From: Gibbula magus
Taxonomy: Eukaryota > Mollusca > Gastropoda > Trochida > Trochidae
Reading direction: 5' to 3'
Assembly: GCA_936450465.1 (NCBI GenBank)
Contig: OW388293.1
Span: forward strand, 47,606,040 to 47,670,039
DNA length: 64,000 nt
Shown one piece after another: positions 24,164 through 35,932 of this stretch. A program made the position numbers and the translations under genes. Every line of letters begins with the position of its first letter. Position 1 is the stretch's first letter. Under the pieces are notes generated by a model that made no database searches, was not told the DNA's origin, and worked only from the letters and a program-made list of their open reading frames with translations.

Positions 24164-24869
24164 TTTATATTACCAATATAACATATTAAAGTAAACACGC
24201 GAATATTAAAAGGCAAAAGTTTCCCTATAAGGACCCAAAAAAGATACGAATATCCACATCCATACGTGTGTGACGTGGAGTCACTTCTTAAGTACCTATC
24301 CTTGTCTACTATATCCGATTAAAATGTCCCCTGTGAAAATATTTTTCACAATAAAGAAAAGATTTAGTTTTAGTTGAAAGTTTTGTATTTCTGCCCATCA
24401 CTACCAATGATTATACGATATAAGTTATTTAAACATTTATATCATGAGGTCTGCGAAGCTCAAAAACAAGTCGGTTCAAATCTAAACCCCTATGAAGTTA
24501 GAATCGACACTGTGCAGAAATCGCTAGTTTCTTTATTTTTCGGACAATTTAACTGCTTTCTCCGACATTTGATGCGTCGGCACATGTAAGAAAACGCTTA
24601 TTTCAACTACGGGAAACAAATAAAACAAGTTTAATTAATTAAATTCAGGAGACAGTTTTTCAAGTCACCAGTCGGGAAAAGTAAGAAATATGAATGAAGT
24701 AGTTCCGGCAACCAATGAAATCGTTTTTTTCTGTAACACCTAATCAAAAGCCCGAAAAATGTGTAACTCCCAAGTGACTTACAGGGAAAATACTACCCTG
24801 TGTCCGTCTTCCCATATGAGTAATATGTAAATGCAACTAACTTGAACTCAAGTGCAATAGAAACGTCCC

Positions 24870-25110
24870 TATGCAAAGAACATGACAGTTCAATCCACGG
24901 GCGATAAATATTTCGTTACATCATGTCTGAAGAACCCAAAATACTAAATGTGAATTTTCAAAACATTATCTGTTCAAATTTCTTAAAAGCACGCCTTTTA
25001 AGAATTGGTCGTTTTGAATCTCCTTAACTAGACGAGATAGAAGCGCCAATAAGCTTGTTTTGTGAGGCCCTGCAGTAATGATGAGTCTACAAATTTAAAT
25101 CAAAGAAGGT
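24870..25110 (-). repeat. Repeat family R, copy 3, inverted
   Basis: Read on the minus strand it matches 4,540-4,790: CCTTCTTTGAT, CTGCAGGG...AAAACAAGC, TTAAGGAGATTCAAAACGAC, GAACAGATAATGTTTTGAAA, TTCAGACATGATGT. Confidence 0.6.
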
Positions 25111-25867
25111 TACTTATGTCGGCGACATCTTAATTGAATACCAAACAAGCAAAAACATCTTGAAAAATCGATTTTAGCACATCATGTGTATTTGAACAGA
25201 CATAACAATAAAAATATCATGCTCTGATGTGTGAAATTGAGAGTACCTCTTTATGAAGCTTGTGTATATCAAATACATTCAAACTTTTCTTTCTCCGACA
25301 TCAATACTTAATGTTTCATATTTCATAAGTAAGGCCTTATTTTAATAAAAGGGTTATGGCTACACGTTTATGCAAGACGAAAATGCAATGTTATTGTTAT
25401 TTTGAAGCGTTTTACCTAAACTTGAAATTTTACAATTTGTTATTGTTTTCTGTTAAACATTCATAGATTCAAGATTTGCTGAAAAAAAATCACTGTTTGA
25501 TAGTAATAAAATTCAACAACAAAATTAACCCCACAAAAATCAAATGTATCCAGGCTAATTTGAATAATAATTTGGAAAAACCCGTGAGAAATTGTAAATT
25601 TTCAGTTGCAAGGGAAATAACTCTTACTTAATATGCACGACAGTTCCCACTTAAATAACATTATAGAGCAAAATAACAAAATATATATCTTAATTATAAA
25701 GCTTTTACTATATGTCACAATTATAATACAATGATTTTACTATCATATTTCTAGACAGTTACTAAAGTTTCTAATGTGCATGACGCACCCTGTTACTGAG
25801 AGTGTACACGAAGGCTAAAAGGCTATGTGAATCTGACAACTGAGGATGCTCAGAAACAACGGTAAAG
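25111..25867. other. No gene recognised
   Basis: AT-rich sequence with no convincing repeat or exon. Confidence 0.4.
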
Positions 25868-26170
25868 AAACCTCCTTAAATAGACACTACATGTAAATGT
25901 CTTTCATGAAATTTCATCTATATAGCTTTGAAACAAGCCAAATTCTTAAACATGCCGATTTACGTCTAGATCATGTCACTCGACTTGCATATTTATCCCC
26001 TATCTTATCTTGAGCTCATTTTACAAGTTATTACGACCCAATGAACAATTTCACCCAAGATATGTCTCTTGGTCATCTACATATAAGTTTTTTCAAAATT
26101 ACTTTTGACCAATTGACGCGCGCCAGCCTCGGTACATTGTCCGGTTTTCGATTAAATCATGACTAAACAT
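25868..26170. repeat. Decayed copy of the 9,461 MITE family
   Basis: Same order of blocks as 9,461-9,830: GAAATTTCATCTATATAG, GATTTACGTCTAGATCATGT, CACTCGACTTGCATATT, ATTGACGCGCGCCAGC, CATTGTCCGGTTTTCGATT. The ends are degraded. Confidence 0.65.
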
Positions 26171-26341
26171 ATAATTATATGCCACTTTAGCGAATAAATA
26201 TTAATTTCAGACATAAGTCAACAAGAAGGCCGGTTTCCGGGAAGAGTTTGCAGACAATGAAAGGAACGCTAATAAAGGATCAACAACTGGACAATGGACA
26301 AAACTAATTGACACATCAGATGAAGTAGCCAATGGTCTGAT

Positions 26342-26592
26342 CACCCCTACTACACTGAGTTGGGTAACTGCAGTTACCCATTCCAAAAATGGCGGCTGGT
26401 CAAAACATGGCTGATTGCAGATTTTCTTATAATCCATTTCACACCTATACTTGGGTACTTTCCTACATACTTTTAATGCACATGCCTTGGGCATTCACCA
26501 CGGAAAAGAAAATCTGCGAACAGCCATGTTTTGACCAGCCGCCATTTTTGGAGTGGGTAACTGCAGTTACCCAACTCAGTGTAGTAGGGGTG
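26342..26592. mobile_element. 251-bp MITE with 5-bp target duplication
   Basis: Terminal inverted repeats of about 80 bp begin CACCCCTACTACACTGAG and end with the exact complement. They include a GGGTAACTGCAGTTACCC palindrome and AAAAATGGCGGCTGGTCAAA. CTGAT occurs directly on both sides (26,337-26,341 and 26,593-26,597). Sharp ends and good arm identity suggest fairly recent movement. The ORFs of 81-110 aa in this region are products of the arms. Confidence 0.9.
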
Positions 26593-26599
26593 CTGATAC

Positions 26600-27185
26600 T
26601 CGACAAGAGAACAACAGGTGATACCATGTTACATAGACTTGTACATGCTTCGGTAGATTCACCCGGCAACATGTTTACTATTAATATTGCGTGTCTATGT
26701 TTTTCCATATCTTATAGTTAGTGTGTGTCTATATTGTTATACATATCGTATTGTTAATGCATGTCTATTGTCATCCATATCATAGTGTCATTACTGTCAT
26801 TGATATAAACTCACGGGAAAAGAAAACGTTGGTTTTCTAATTTTCTTATTCAATAAATAGATTAAATGAAATGAAATGGAAATATATATGAACATGAATT
26901 TACGTCAGGTTGTGAAACAAATTTGATCGCAACATGATTAAAAGTGTGGAGGAGATTGATTTCCATAATTCTGCCGTGTTCGTTTTTTTGGTGTCATTTT
27001 CTAAAATATTCAATATCGATTGTGAACATACCCACCTTTTGTATGTTACGACGTCGTACAGATATTACAATGGCTGGACTGATTTGACTGTGGGGGTGGT
27101 GACGTTGCATAATATGTCTCCCAAGATGGCCCCAAAGGTGCTCTATGGGATTCAAATCAAGGGATCGGGACGGTCATGGGAGAAC
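26600..27185. other. No gene recognised
   Basis: AT-rich sequence between two mobile elements. No exon or repeat was supported. Confidence 0.4.
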
Positions 27186-27189
27186 GTTT

Positions 27190-28325
27190 TTTATCCCCCA
27201 CCGCGCGTTTAGCGCGAAGCGGGGGATATAGTATTCGGCTGCGTCCGTCCGTCCGTACGTACGTCCGTACGAAATGGAATAACTCAAATATTATTCACTG
27301 GATTCTTTTCATATTTTGCATATGGGTTCATCATGGGAAGAGTAATGTTCCTACAGAGGTTTGTGACCTTGACCTTCATTTCAAGGTCACAACGAGACTT
27401 TGTCATTTTACCCTTGTCAGCGGGATATCTCAATAACCAATCGCTGGATTCTCTTCATATATTACACATAGCTTCTCCAAGGAAAGACGACGGGCTGATT
27501 AGATTTTGGTGACCTTGACATTATTTTCAAGGTCACAGCGGAACTTTGAATTTTTCGACATGTTAATGTACATGTAAAGCTTGTCAGCGGGATATCTCAA
27601 AAACCATTCACCGGAATTCCATCATTTCTTACACAAAGCACCTTCTAGGGAAGACGACGGGCTGATTAGATTTTGGTGACCTTGACATTATTTTCAAGGT
27701 CACAGCGGAACTTTGAATTTTTCGACATGTTAATGTTTATGTAAAGCTTGTCAGCGGGATATCTCAAAAACCATTCACCGGAATTCCATCATTTCTTACA
27801 CAAAGCACCTTCTAGGAAAGACGACGGGCTGATTAGATCTTGGTGACCTTGACATTATTTTCAAGGTCACAGCGGAACTTTGAATTTTTCGACATGTTAA
27901 TGTACATGTAAAGCTTGTCAGCGGGATATCTCAAAAACCATTCACTGGAATTCCATCATGTCTTACACAAAGCACCTTCTAGGGAAGACGACGGGCTGAT
28001 TAGATTTTGGTGACCTTGACATTATTTTCAAGGTCACAGCGGAACTTTGAATTGTTTGACATGTTAATGTACATGTAAAGGTTGTCAGCAGAATATCTCA
28101 AGAACCATGCATTCACCGGAATTCCATCATATCTTTAATATTGCACCTCCTAGGAAAGACAAAGGGCTGATTAGATTTTGGTAACCTTGACATTTTTCTC
28201 AAGGTCACAGTGGAGCTTTGACTTTTTCGACATGTTTGACAGTCGATTTTGCTGATCTTGACATTATTTTTAAATTTTGAAGTATAAATTTGCGGCGGGG
28301 GATCATGTCACCTTAGTGACAACTA
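27190..28325 (+). mobile_element. Pearl/Helentron-like tandem-core element
   Basis: Begins with a GC-rich hairpin (CCCCCACCGCGCGTTTAGCG... back to GCGGGGGATA), then a (GTCC)n tract with CGTACG near 27,243-27,272, then about five tandem units of about 167 bp (landmark GACGACGGGCTGATTAGA at 27,486, 27,652, 27,820, 27,987; degenerate near 28,154). It ends with a short hairpin TGTCACCTTAGTGACA near 28,307. Each unit holds the palindrome GTGACCTTGA-8 nt-TCAAGGTCAC. This layout of end hairpins, a GGAC-type microsatellite and a tandem core is that of the mollusc pearl elements, regarded as non-autonomous Helentrons. The assignment rests on architecture, not on a database match. Confidence 0.7.
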
Positions 28326-28962
28326 CTTGTTTCTTTTGGCATTGGAAAAGTCTCTCTTATATGCAGTGGGGAACGGCGTTATCCAATTGAAGAAGCCGTC
28401 TGAGAACGTTCTGAAGGAAAGGAAGAAGGACTGGTGCCAGGACTTGGTTGATTCACTTGTAGCCATTAACGTTTAGTGTACTGTTTATAGTCACCAGATC
28501 CGTCTTCGTGTCACTAAACATCCCGCCCCAAATATATTTTCACTGCTAGCGCTATGGCTATGTACTTCTTGAACACAGCAAGGTGACGTACGTACGCCGG
28601 TATACTCGGAATCGGTCGTCAGCGCTGAACATCCGCGCCGTGTTCAAGATCGATAGTGCTAGCGAGAATCCGCGAGCTTGTTGATAGTTAAGCTCACATG
28701 TAAGCTCGTGGCTGGAGCCTGCGAGCGTTATACAGTACGAGTCTACCTCATACTGTTGAGTCGATTGTGTCGGGTCATTAGTCTTTCAGTCAGAGTCTCA
28801 GACTATAAAAAAGGATTTAATCGTTAAATATCACTATTTCATTAAACATTGAAAAGGAGCCTTGAATGGTATTTAAAAATACAGAGGCTCTTTTTTTTAA
28901 AAAGTCAGAGTCTAAGTGTTATATTTCTCACAGGGGCGTGTATCGCTGAGGAATATCGTTTG

Positions 28963-29046
28963 AAAGACGTATACCTAAATAGACCCTACCCTATTACGAT
29001 ATCCTTTTATATAGTAATAGGGTAGGTCTTTATAGGTATATGTCTT
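28963..29046. repeat. Palindromic hairpin
   Basis: AAGACGTATACCTAAATAGA...CCTACCCTATTAC pairs with GTAATAGGGTAGGTCTTTA...TATGTCTT. Arms are about 34 bp with a 16-bp loop. Probably a small MITE. No target duplication was identified. Confidence 0.7.
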
Positions 29047-30098
29047 ACATGCTCATGTGAATTCTCTATCTCTTTCTCTCCATGTTGCTGTGCATATAGT
29101 ATTGCCATTGCGTGTCTATGTTGTAATCCAAAGCTTATTACTGTTGCGTGTCTACTTTGTTCTGCATATCCAATTGTAAGCCAACAAAAGGTTTTTGTTT
29201 AGTAAAATGAAAAAATCATTGACTGGTATATTTCATATTTAGAAATGAATATTAATCTGGTTTTTTTTAAATATATTTACTGTGTGAAACGCATAGGTGA
29301 AAATTAAAACAGAATTACTAGAGATAGAGACAAGCATATGCACGTGGCACAAGTTAATGTACATACATGACTGAAACTGAATACACTAACAGTCTACACA
29401 TGTCTGCAGTGTTTGATGAAACCAAAAGTTGATTCGCATGAAACATCTCTTGAAGAGGGCGTGTATTGTGTATTGTGTATTGTGATATTCCCAGGTTGCC
29501 AACACAACTAGAATATGCATTGCATGTACTGTTTGGCACGTCGGATTGTTGCCAATGGAATGTTTACCATTCCTCTACACTGTTAAGATCAAGCCTGTTT
29601 ACGTATGGTGTCGTCGTGTACGTCCACGGAGGTTCCGGCAAATGTTGCCGGCCAGGGTGGTCACAACAACAACTGAGAATAACGCCCCTCCAAGAACATT
29701 TCCATCTGAATTCAATTTGTGTTGTTCTCAAACACTGCAGAAAAGCGTAGACGTTCAGTGTCTCCAGTTTCATTCCTGTGAGTGCCTCACTGTTACTACA
29801 CGCTCGTTCACAATATACATTATGAACCTGTCATAAGTTCCATATATACATTTCTTTTATTACAGGGTTTAGTCACCCTAAGCTTAAACTTACCTTGACT
29901 TAACTTAAACTAAACGGTATGTTTTCGGCGCCATAAAAATTATTGTAAAAAGTTGTTTTATTGAAGTTATTTTGTCCAAATTCTTTCTTTAAGGGCGCTG
30001 TAGCACGTTCTGCATACTAAAGTGATCTCTCGAAAAGGTAAATAAGTGTTACTAAATATGATGGCTAGATAATACACCTCAATCAATAAAAAAAACCA
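29047..30098. other. No gene recognised
   Basis: Non-coding sequence with a short GTGTATT triplication near 29,461 and two overlapping plus-strand ORFs of 94-96 codons at 29,466-29,836. These have no recognisable domain or splice context. Confidence 0.4.
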
Positions 30099-30310
30099 AG
30101 TTCTAAAACGAATGTACATGGTTCGGTTAAGACATGCGATTCTATTTCTCTTCGAGTGGCCATTTTACATTAAAATGGCCGATCGGAGATAGTTCAAGTG
30201 ATCTGACTTATGTAGCGAAACCTAAAAACTTAGAGGAACATTTTTATCATGACACCATGATTGAATCGTAATTCATCTTGCTGTATGAACTCTCGAATTT
30301 GCATCAGACC
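30099..30310 (+). repeat. Dispersed repeat family A, copy 2
   Basis: Same-strand counterpart of 1,688-1,907, alignable nearly end to end (AGTTCTAAAACGAAT start, CATTAAAATGGCCG centre, CATCTTGCTGTATGAACTCT end). Confidence 0.75.
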
Positions 30311-30520
30311 AACAAATCTACCTCTCACACTGAACATTTTCACACCACTGTTGCTTTATACGTTGCACAAGTTTCTTCCAGTACGGATAACCATTTTCTA
30401 TGGATACGGTTTATCGGGTCGTGTAATTAAATGTTTTACGCTCTAACGTAACAATATATTGTATAAACTTTAATAATAAATGGACAATTATAAACGTGAA
30501 TCATATTTAAGAAATACAAG

Positions 30521-30745
30521 TGAGGTGAGGTGAGCCGTTTTCAAGAGTATTTCACTTATATCACGGCTGCTAGAGTTATTGCAGGGAGAAAGCCCGCAAC
30601 CCCTTTGTGACTATGAATTGCGGTGAAAACTGCGACCATCGGTTGGAACTAGCGAACTATGGGTGGTATTGCGTTGGAATTCAGTGTAGCATTGCCCCGA
30701 ACCTTTCTGCATGTAGAACAGTTCTCCACAGAAGACAACGTTCAA
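30521..30745 (-). mobile_element. SINE fragment, 5'-truncated
   Basis: On the minus strand it matches the body of the SINE at 7,501-7,785, from GAGAACTGTTCTACA through CTTTCTCCCTGCAATAA to the CACCTCACCT end. The tRNA-like head is missing, as expected from incomplete reverse transcription. Confidence 0.75.
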
Positions 30746-31506
30746 TAAATCAACGAATTTTAATTTGGAACAGCAGCTAATCCAACATAATTGGTTAAAT
30801 GAAACCACTGTTGTATAAATATTGTGTTAATGTTATTATATAAGTTAACTTTTACTGCGGAGGTAATTATAGAGGTACATATATATTACAGTCAATAGAG
30901 CTCGGTTTAAATTGAATATGAAACCAAACACATGTTTGTTGTATCACCTTAAATTGATCCATGGTCATGACGTCACTCTATTGTGTTATCAGTTGAATAT
31001 TATTTAGGAATCTACTGGTCATTGACTGTCCCAGTCAGGAGGGGTGTTAGGTTTAGTCATTTTCAGTAATGGCTATCGAGTACATTTTTCGAGACTGATG
31101 TATTTTGTCTTGGTGTATCTGAATAGGATCTTAAAATATATCTCAACCAGACAAATTAATGTTTGTAATGTATGAACATGCAACCATTCGCTTGGTTGTC
31201 AACGCTTCTAGCCATAAGGCCACAAGACGCTGTTAGAAACCTTAGGATTGTTTGTCAGTAAGAATCCCGCGTTCTATTCAATACTTGCTGCGTACGGAAG
31301 GCATGGAAAGGCAGAGTTTTAGCTGTCAACCACATCGCTTCGCGTGAAAGTTTTGCGCAGCGTGGAAAAATCCATTTCATGAGGGTCGCAGCTTCTTGTA
31401 CCATATCCGATGAATGAGCACCGAAATTTGCAAAATAGTTGATTTTGGTGTCCCATTGAAATTTATGTTTCAAATGTAAAATAATTACATAATTATGCAT
31501 GTTTCG

Positions 31507-31621
31507 TGACGTCATATATGGATTAAAATGGAGAATGCATTCGGAGCAGTGGAGCAGTGTTCGGGGCTCGTTGATTATTTTTAACGAATCCACAGCTCCT
31601 CATGCATTCTCCATTACGTCA
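31507..31621. repeat. Imperfect hairpin with TGACGTCA end
   Basis: TGACGTCATATATGGAT...GGAGAATGCATTCGGAGC pairs with GCTCCTCATGCATTCTCCAT...TACGTCA. Arms are about 44 bp with mismatches. Likely a decayed MITE. Confidence 0.6.
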
Positions 31622-31790
31622 AACTGACCTGTTCTAAACCTCGAGGTAGATGATGCGTCCCTAAAATATGTTAGAACGATAGGTGAACATCACCCCGCTA
31701 CACCAGTGTATTTATTTCCGCGACCCTGTTTCCCTGAGTCCAATCATTCTCGTTTTGTTGATCTAACTTATGGACAGACCGATGCTATAT

Positions 31791-32138
31791 TTAAAGGAGC
31801 AGTAACACGTTTTTTCGCTCAAATAAGTTGATGAAATGTATTTGAAAAATAATTTCACCAATAGTAAAACATCCTTCTCTCTTCGGAAAATAGAGTTTAA
31901 AATGAGTGTACTTGTTTCGGTAAAGCCATGGGAATCGTTTTTGTAATACAAAATAGTAAATTGTGTTCACAATATTTTTTTGCTTTTATAAGCAACCTGG
32001 TTTTTACCACTACAGATAATTGGTTTGTGTAATAAGATGTTTTACCTTCTAAAGTTAATTTAAATGACATAAACTATCATTATAAATGGGAAATTTGAAA
32101 AAATAAATTTTGCAAAAAACGTGCTACTGCCCCTTTAA
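31791..32138. mobile_element. MITE family M3, copy 2 (inverted)
   Basis: Ends TTAAAGGAGCAGTAACACG and CGTGCTACTGCCCCTTTAA are inverted repeats. The interior matches 10,547-10,887 and 49,168-49,528 on the opposite strand. Confidence 0.85.
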
Positions 32139-32282
32139 GATGTAAGTTAATATTTGAAAATCAATGATATTTGCTTCTATTGGGATCAGTTGTCATGAGA
32201 GGAGAGCACAGCCGCTATCTGCACGTGCTTCTCGCCTGAGACGCATGTCGGTCACGGTAGTTGCACGCGCTACCCGTCTCAT

Positions 32283-32612
32283 ACATGTGTGGAGTACAGT
32301 GGCGTAGTGGTTAGCATGCTTGCCTCTGACGCCAACGGCCCGGGTTCGAATCCCGGTGGAGACACCAAACATTTGTGCCCCTGGGCAAGGCACTTCATTC
32401 ACATTGCACCCACCTGTTTAAATGGGTACCTGAACACGGGAGGTACGGACCTATGTTGTCGCGCTTAGTTCACCCAGCTGCTTAAATGGGTACCTGAACA
32501 CGGGAGGTGCGGCACCAAAAGTACCTTTCCTTCAGGGTAATAATTGTACCGCCATTGAACAGTGCTTGCACTAGATATTAGGCGTTAAAATGTACATTAT
32601 TATTATATCACT
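32283..32612 (+). mobile_element. tRNA-derived SINE, second family
   Basis: The head has box A TGGCGTAGTGG and box B GGTTCGAATCC (about 32,344-32,354) within a well-paired T arm (CCGGG/CCCGG). It is followed by a body with CCCCTGGGCAAGGCACTT, a sequence type common in metazoan SINE cores. The tail holds two copies, about 75 bp apart, of TTAAATGGGTACCTGAACAC, then a TTATTATTA-like 3' end. It is unrelated to the 7,501 family. Confidence 0.8.
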
Positions 32613-34225
32613 AGGTTCATTCTGACAAACACTTTATATTGGTGTCGTGATCCTTCGTAGATCAGTTGACAAGGGCGTTGGCAAACAAGCAAATGATTCA
32701 GGCATAATCACTTGACATTGTGGATTTTCGAATAGTGACATTTAAAAATAGTATACATTAGGAGAAAGCTTTCATATAATTAAGAGGACCGATGACAGAT
32801 CATCCGTCCACAAATCTTGACATTGCAGTGCTGAAAAATCACTTGTTTTACTAATTAGCGATGAGAAACCACTCAAAAGCGAAACGAGGTTACTCGGAGT
32901 ATTGTCGTAGGGTAGCGGTTATAAATACCCATAGAGAAAGATGTGGGATAGACAGACATATAATTTATTTTAGTCTCACATCGTACATATTTATTGTACA
33001 ATAAAAGGAATATTCGAGCCACCCTTTTAAGGGCTATGAGAAACTTTAATTGGGTGACGTGGAGTAACGTGACCACGAAATGACATTGAGCTGCATTTGA
33101 ACTGTAGGTGCACAATGTAGAAAATATGCTTTTACTCCATAAAAAGACCCGGTGGATTACCGTATTTCCTCTAACAAGCGCCCGGGCGCTTATTTGTTCA
33201 GCTATTTTTATTTTATTGTCACTCTATCTAATAAACTATATATATCATTAAAGTGACAGTTTTCCGCAACAGTCAGCAGTTTTCGAAAAAATAACACCAT
33301 TTATAATGTTTAACTCAAAAACATACCAGCACTCAGTGGCTCTTTAAAGTTCCTTGCCCATTGTGAAACATATCAAGCAATTGTTGCTTACATTTCACTA
33401 TGTACATAAAAAAACACTTGGTACATCCATTTATGTTATAAAATAGGGATCGTCTGTTTGATAGGGGATCCTAATCTAGATTATTTCCAATATGACATTT
33501 GTCACTATCATTTTCATTCGATAATAATGATAAGAGAACAACCACATTTCCTCGGTACGGCTTTATTCGAATAAAATCTTCATGGTTACATATATATAAA
33601 CGAAAAAGGCATGTTATGGCTGATTTGAAGCATTTTGACTAAAATTGTAATTTTACAAAATGTTGCTTTCTGTTAAACAACTGCAACTTTGAGTGAATAA
33701 CACCCAACGTCATTACCGCCATGGCCAATAACGGGTATAGTATAAAAAAAATAAAGGGACTATTGTATTAGTTAAACCATTGTGCGAAACATAAACATAG
33801 GTGTGCCGAACATCTATACACGAAACATACACAGTCGCTTATTACCTGGAGAAACCTGGTGTCTCCCGTCATGGTGAATGACGGCTACAAACGACAACAT
33901 TGACAGATACTTTCCACCTCGGACAATGTCAACTAATAGCTGAACTAAATAGCGTAAATAGCGTATATGCCAATATATCATATCATATTGCTATTATATT
34001 GAAATTAAAAAGATAGGGTTTGTTTGAGTTAAAACGACGTATATTCCCATATACCATAGCCAGTTACTATATAAAAGTAACAAGGTAGTGTCTATAGGCA
34101 AATATATCTGTCTGTCGCTATTTCTAAGTGATACTCGCCCTCTGGTCACCAGAGTCTAGCAATTTTGAATTAATATGGTAGGCTAAGACATCATTGCGTT
34201 TCATGATATATGTTTGCAGTTCTTC
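32613..34225. other. Non-coding stretch with one transposon end
   Basis: At 33,158-33,215 there is an isolated TACCGTATTTCCTCTAA terminus, also seen at 10,334, followed by the palindrome AAGCGCCCGGGCGCTT. No gene is recognised in the rest. Confidence 0.45.
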
Positions 34226-34366
34226 TATACTGGACATAATATGGTAAGTAAGGGATATTATATATTTTATGATTATATTTCATTAGTATGTCAAGTAATA
34301 AATATATCAGTATTAATTTATATTTTCCAAATTTCAAAATATCCCTTATTATTTGTGTCCAGTATA
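34226..34366. mobile_element. 141-bp MITE
   Basis: Terminal inverted repeats TATACTGGACATAATA...AAGGGATATT and AATATCCCTT...TGTCCAGTATA of about 34 bp. The interior is AT-rich and non-coding. Confidence 0.75.
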
Positions 34367-35191
34367 TTAGGAGGTGTTTCATGTGCTATGCTAACTATTT
34401 ATGTTCAGAGGCAATCTGTACACTTTTATGAAGAGGTTTTTTCTCTGTACATTTTAGGTACAATGAATATAGATTGTGTCAGCTTCCACCTGAAAAGCTT
34501 CTTTAACTGGATCATCTATTCTGTATTCCGTCATGATTTTCTACACTGCCGCTTCTTTAACTGATATGATGAAAAAGAAATAAAGGGGAAATCATATCAT
34601 TAAACATGTCATTAAAAGTCAAGTGAATCAAATTTAATTTTCTATTGTCAATATTAACGGGTGAAGATACATGTTGTTAAGTACTTGAAGAAGGTATCAC
34701 TATATGTAGTATTGATATCATTATTCAGTGTAAATGACAAAATTATATCACTAATGGAGTACTATGTCATAAGAAGAATTACACCAGAACTATTCCATCG
34801 CTGGTTGAAGCTTAAAACAACAACCTTAATCTGAACGATCAATTCTAAGCTAGTCAGTATTTTCCTCAGTAACTAATAAGTGTTCTCTTGGATTTGTTGG
34901 ACGACGTATGTTTTTTCCACCAGTGGAACCTGTTTTCATCGATATTACGTTTGGTATACTTATCTGAATTGAAACTCTTCATTGCCTAATCCGTTACACA
35001 TTTGATATCCACATCTTTAGCGAAGGTCAACATTCCAACTCTTCAACTCTACTTCTATAAAATTAAATGGATTGACCATTTGGTCGAGAAGAGATTATAA
35101 AGAATCAGGGATTCCTTTCATAGAGCAACATTAAATAAGGTTAATCTCAACTCCCATTCTTTAATTCTGGCCTTAGGTGACTTACGATCAC

Positions 35192-35197
35192 TTTATT
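35192..35197 (-). promoter_or_regulatory. Candidate polyadenylation signal
   Basis: AATAAA on the minus strand, about 60 nt after the stop codon of the PHYHIP-like gene. Confidence 0.5.
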
Positions 35198-35255
35198 GCT
35201 TTGTGAAGGAGACCAAAATGTACATATTTCGCATATATTTGCCTCTATCCACATG

Positions 35256-35932
35256 TCAACTTTTCAAATTGCACACAGAACAGGAGCCCCTTTTCTCTAT
35301 ACCACCGGGGGTACTTTTACCTTCTCCTCTAGGGATGACATCCCCGAAATAAACCACTTTTTCCTCACGTGTATTGTACACTCTCTGTAGTTCGTTGATA
35401 TCCACATCTTCAGTGTAGAAAACCTCAACGTGCAAGCATCGTGTTGTCTGGATCTTGCCATCCTCCCTGAAAAGAAAAGGATTGTCCATCTGGTCCAGAA
35501 GGAGCAGAGTTTCACGGCAGAATGCGTCGGCCTCAGATCCAGGTCTGGTGAGAACCACTGTCACATAATGACCCCGTCCATGACAATAGAAGTCGGTGAA
35601 GTAAAGATTTGTCTCTTCCCTAAACAGGGCTTCAACAGGAACATGGAGACGCCTGTTCCCGAAGTAGGAAAAATCTGGAAGGTCTCCCGACGGAGTCAGT
35701 GACACGCTGAAGAAGAGACCTTCAATGTTCCCGTTGATTGGAGAGTACCTGTCTCCGTTGTTGTCCTTTATGTATTTTGTTATTAATCCATCGTTGTTAG
35801 TCATAATGTCGTCAAAAATCTCTCTTGGCTTGTTTCGGAACATTATTTTGACCTCATGGTTCCCAAGTGATTGCCGAGTTATGTAGTTGTCTGCCTGTTG
35901 CTTCAATTTCATCAGCTCCTCCTGTGTCATCA
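35256..35932 (-). CDS. PHYHIP-like minus gene, terminal exon 5
   Basis: Acceptor TTCGCAG at 35,933-35,939, phase 1, then 224 codons and TGA. Carries the whole PHYHIP-type C-terminal domain: QEELMKLKQQADNYI helix, KIMFRNKP, DGLITKYIKDNNGD, LYFTDFYC, HYVTVVLTRPGS, FCRETLLLLDQ, and the terminal Cys pair. The ORF as read extends upstream into the mariner repeat, but that part is intron. Confidence 0.9.

Noticed and set aside
26207..26721. Overlapping ORFs of 81-110 codons on both strands
   Set aside because: They are translations of the inverted arms of the 26,342-26,592 MITE, so the same peptide appears on both strands.
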